Assembly: GCA_033391075.1 (NCBI GenBank)
Contig: JAWPMV010000001.1
Coordinates: forward strand, 7,316,001-7,380,000
DNA from: Bacteroidia bacterium
Lineage (GTDB): Bacteria > Bacteroidota > Bacteroidia > J057
Direction of reading: 5' to 3'
DNA: 64,000 nucleotides
The notes under the pieces are model-generated. The model saw nothing but the letters and a program-made list of their open reading frames with translations. It ran no database searches and was not told where the DNA came from. Of the stretch, positions 63,492 to 64,000 are shown one piece after another. Position numbers and translations under genes: made by a program. Positions within the stretch are counted from its first letter, which is position 1. Each line of letters begins with the position of its first letter.

Positions 63492-64000
63492 ATGACTGGA
63501 AAGAAAGATATCATTCTGGAAACCCCACGTTTGCTGCTCAGGAATTTTTTGGTTTCTGATGCTGAGGATATGTATAAGTTGAACAGCGATTGGGAGGTGA
63601 TAAAATATACGGGCGATACGGCTTTTGACTCCCTGGAGGCGGCTAAAGATTTTCTCCGAAATTATGATCCTTATTCGAAGACCGGTATGGGGAGATGGCT
63701 GGTGATTCGCAAATCAGATCATACTTGCTTAGGATGGTGTGGATTAAAATGGCATGAAGGAGATTGGGTGGATCTTGGCTATCGCTTTTTTAAGAAATAC
63801 TGGAATCAGGGATATGCTAGCGAATCTTCGATTTACTGTCTGGAATATGGGTTCTCAGAGCTGGAACTGAAGGAGGTATTTGCTACGGTTATGCCTGAAA
63901 ATGTTGGCTCTGTTCGTGTGCTTGAGAAACTGGGTTTTCAATTTATCAAAGAGATAGATGAAGACTTGATGGGGAAATCTCTGTATTATGGCTTAAATAA
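63492..64000 (+). CDS. GNAT family N-acetyltransferase (3' end outside window)
   Basis: 169 codons are visible from the ATG at 63492 and the frame is still open at the window edge. LETPRLLLRNFLVSDAED opens the protein as in RimJ/RimL-like acetyltransferases; YWNQGYASESSIYCLEYGF holds the acetyl-CoA loop (Q-G-x-x-x-E) and PENVGSVRVLEKLGFQ is the usual late motif. It probably acetylates a small amine or a protein N-terminus. Divergent from the aminotransferase gene. Confidence 0.88.
   Translation, partial: MTGKKDIILETPRLLLRNFLVSDAEDMYKLNSDWEVIKYTGDTAFDSLEAAKDFLRNYDPYSKTGMGRWLVIRKSDHTCLGWCGLKWHEGDWVDLGYRFFKKYWNQGYASESSIYCLEYGFSELELKEVFATVMPENVGSVRVLEKLGFQFIKEIDEDLMGKSLYYGLN

Noticed and set aside
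1-64000. rRNA, tRNA, phage or transposase genes
   Set aside because: Looked for on both strands; no cloverleaf-like, DDE transposase, integrase or phage structural signature was seen, though short tRNAs could be missed by eye.

Overview
The window comes from a member of the Bacteroidota, probably near Saprospirales/Lewinella-like lineages. The evidence is type IX secretion (T9SS) style C-terminal sorting domains, a PorV/PorQ-family barrel, SPI/lipobox signal peptides, TAnnTTTG-type -7 promoter boxes, DUF5686 and PorT-like barrel proteins, and repeated CDDGN..T.ND..D..C.C units in a giant surface protein. The lineage is inferred from gene content. No rRNA, tRNA, CRISPR array, intact insertion sequence or phage gene was seen.

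Layout. 1-10.5 kb (minus strand): a truncated response regulator, then four tandem proteins with almost the same class III nucleotide-cyclase head and transmembrane segment but different TolB-like/TPR tails, plus a 22-codon leftover tail of a further copy. The fourth sits 9 bp downstream of a Fic AMP-transferase gene, whose upstream region carries three copies of a 15-bp motif. 10.7-19.6 kb: secreted and envelope enzymes (CotH-like, CocE-type hydrolase, L-type lectin, di-heme peroxidase, DUF5009 membrane protein, gamma-glutamyltransferase) and one GC-rich, hairpin-bounded intergenic block.

19.9-28.0 kb is the most unusual region. It holds a two-component system (OmpR-type regulator plus histidine kinase), an RRM / DksA-like / RRM trio, and a metabolic cassette: a GshB-like ATP-grasp ligase, a divergent ATP-grasp-like protein, a second GshB-like ligase and an AstE/AspA-type zinc hydrolase. 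The same 11-bp-spaced direct repeat, close to CCAGAATT, lies 33-44 bp upstream of the regulator gene, the first RRM gene and the first ligase gene. I therefore infer that the kinase/regulator pair controls all three units, and that the cassette makes and trims a small peptide-like or amide-linked compound.

28.1-36.0 kb: a 2336-residue secreted protein with nine cohesin-like repeats and 24 Cys-rich units, next to a small secreted protein ending in two dockerin-type calcium loops. 36.6-64 kb: mostly ordinary chromosomal genes (DUF5686, VPS10/BNR protein, SDR, methyltransferase, lipoproteins, Nudix, ung, serA, ruvB, PhoD-like, aroK, NHL-repeat protein, PorV-like barrel, cupin, GH29 fucosidase, bcp, GNATs, class V aminotransferase). 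They are separated by clear hairpin terminators and by a roughly 60-bp repeat present twice in opposite orientation (59.2 and 62.1 kb).
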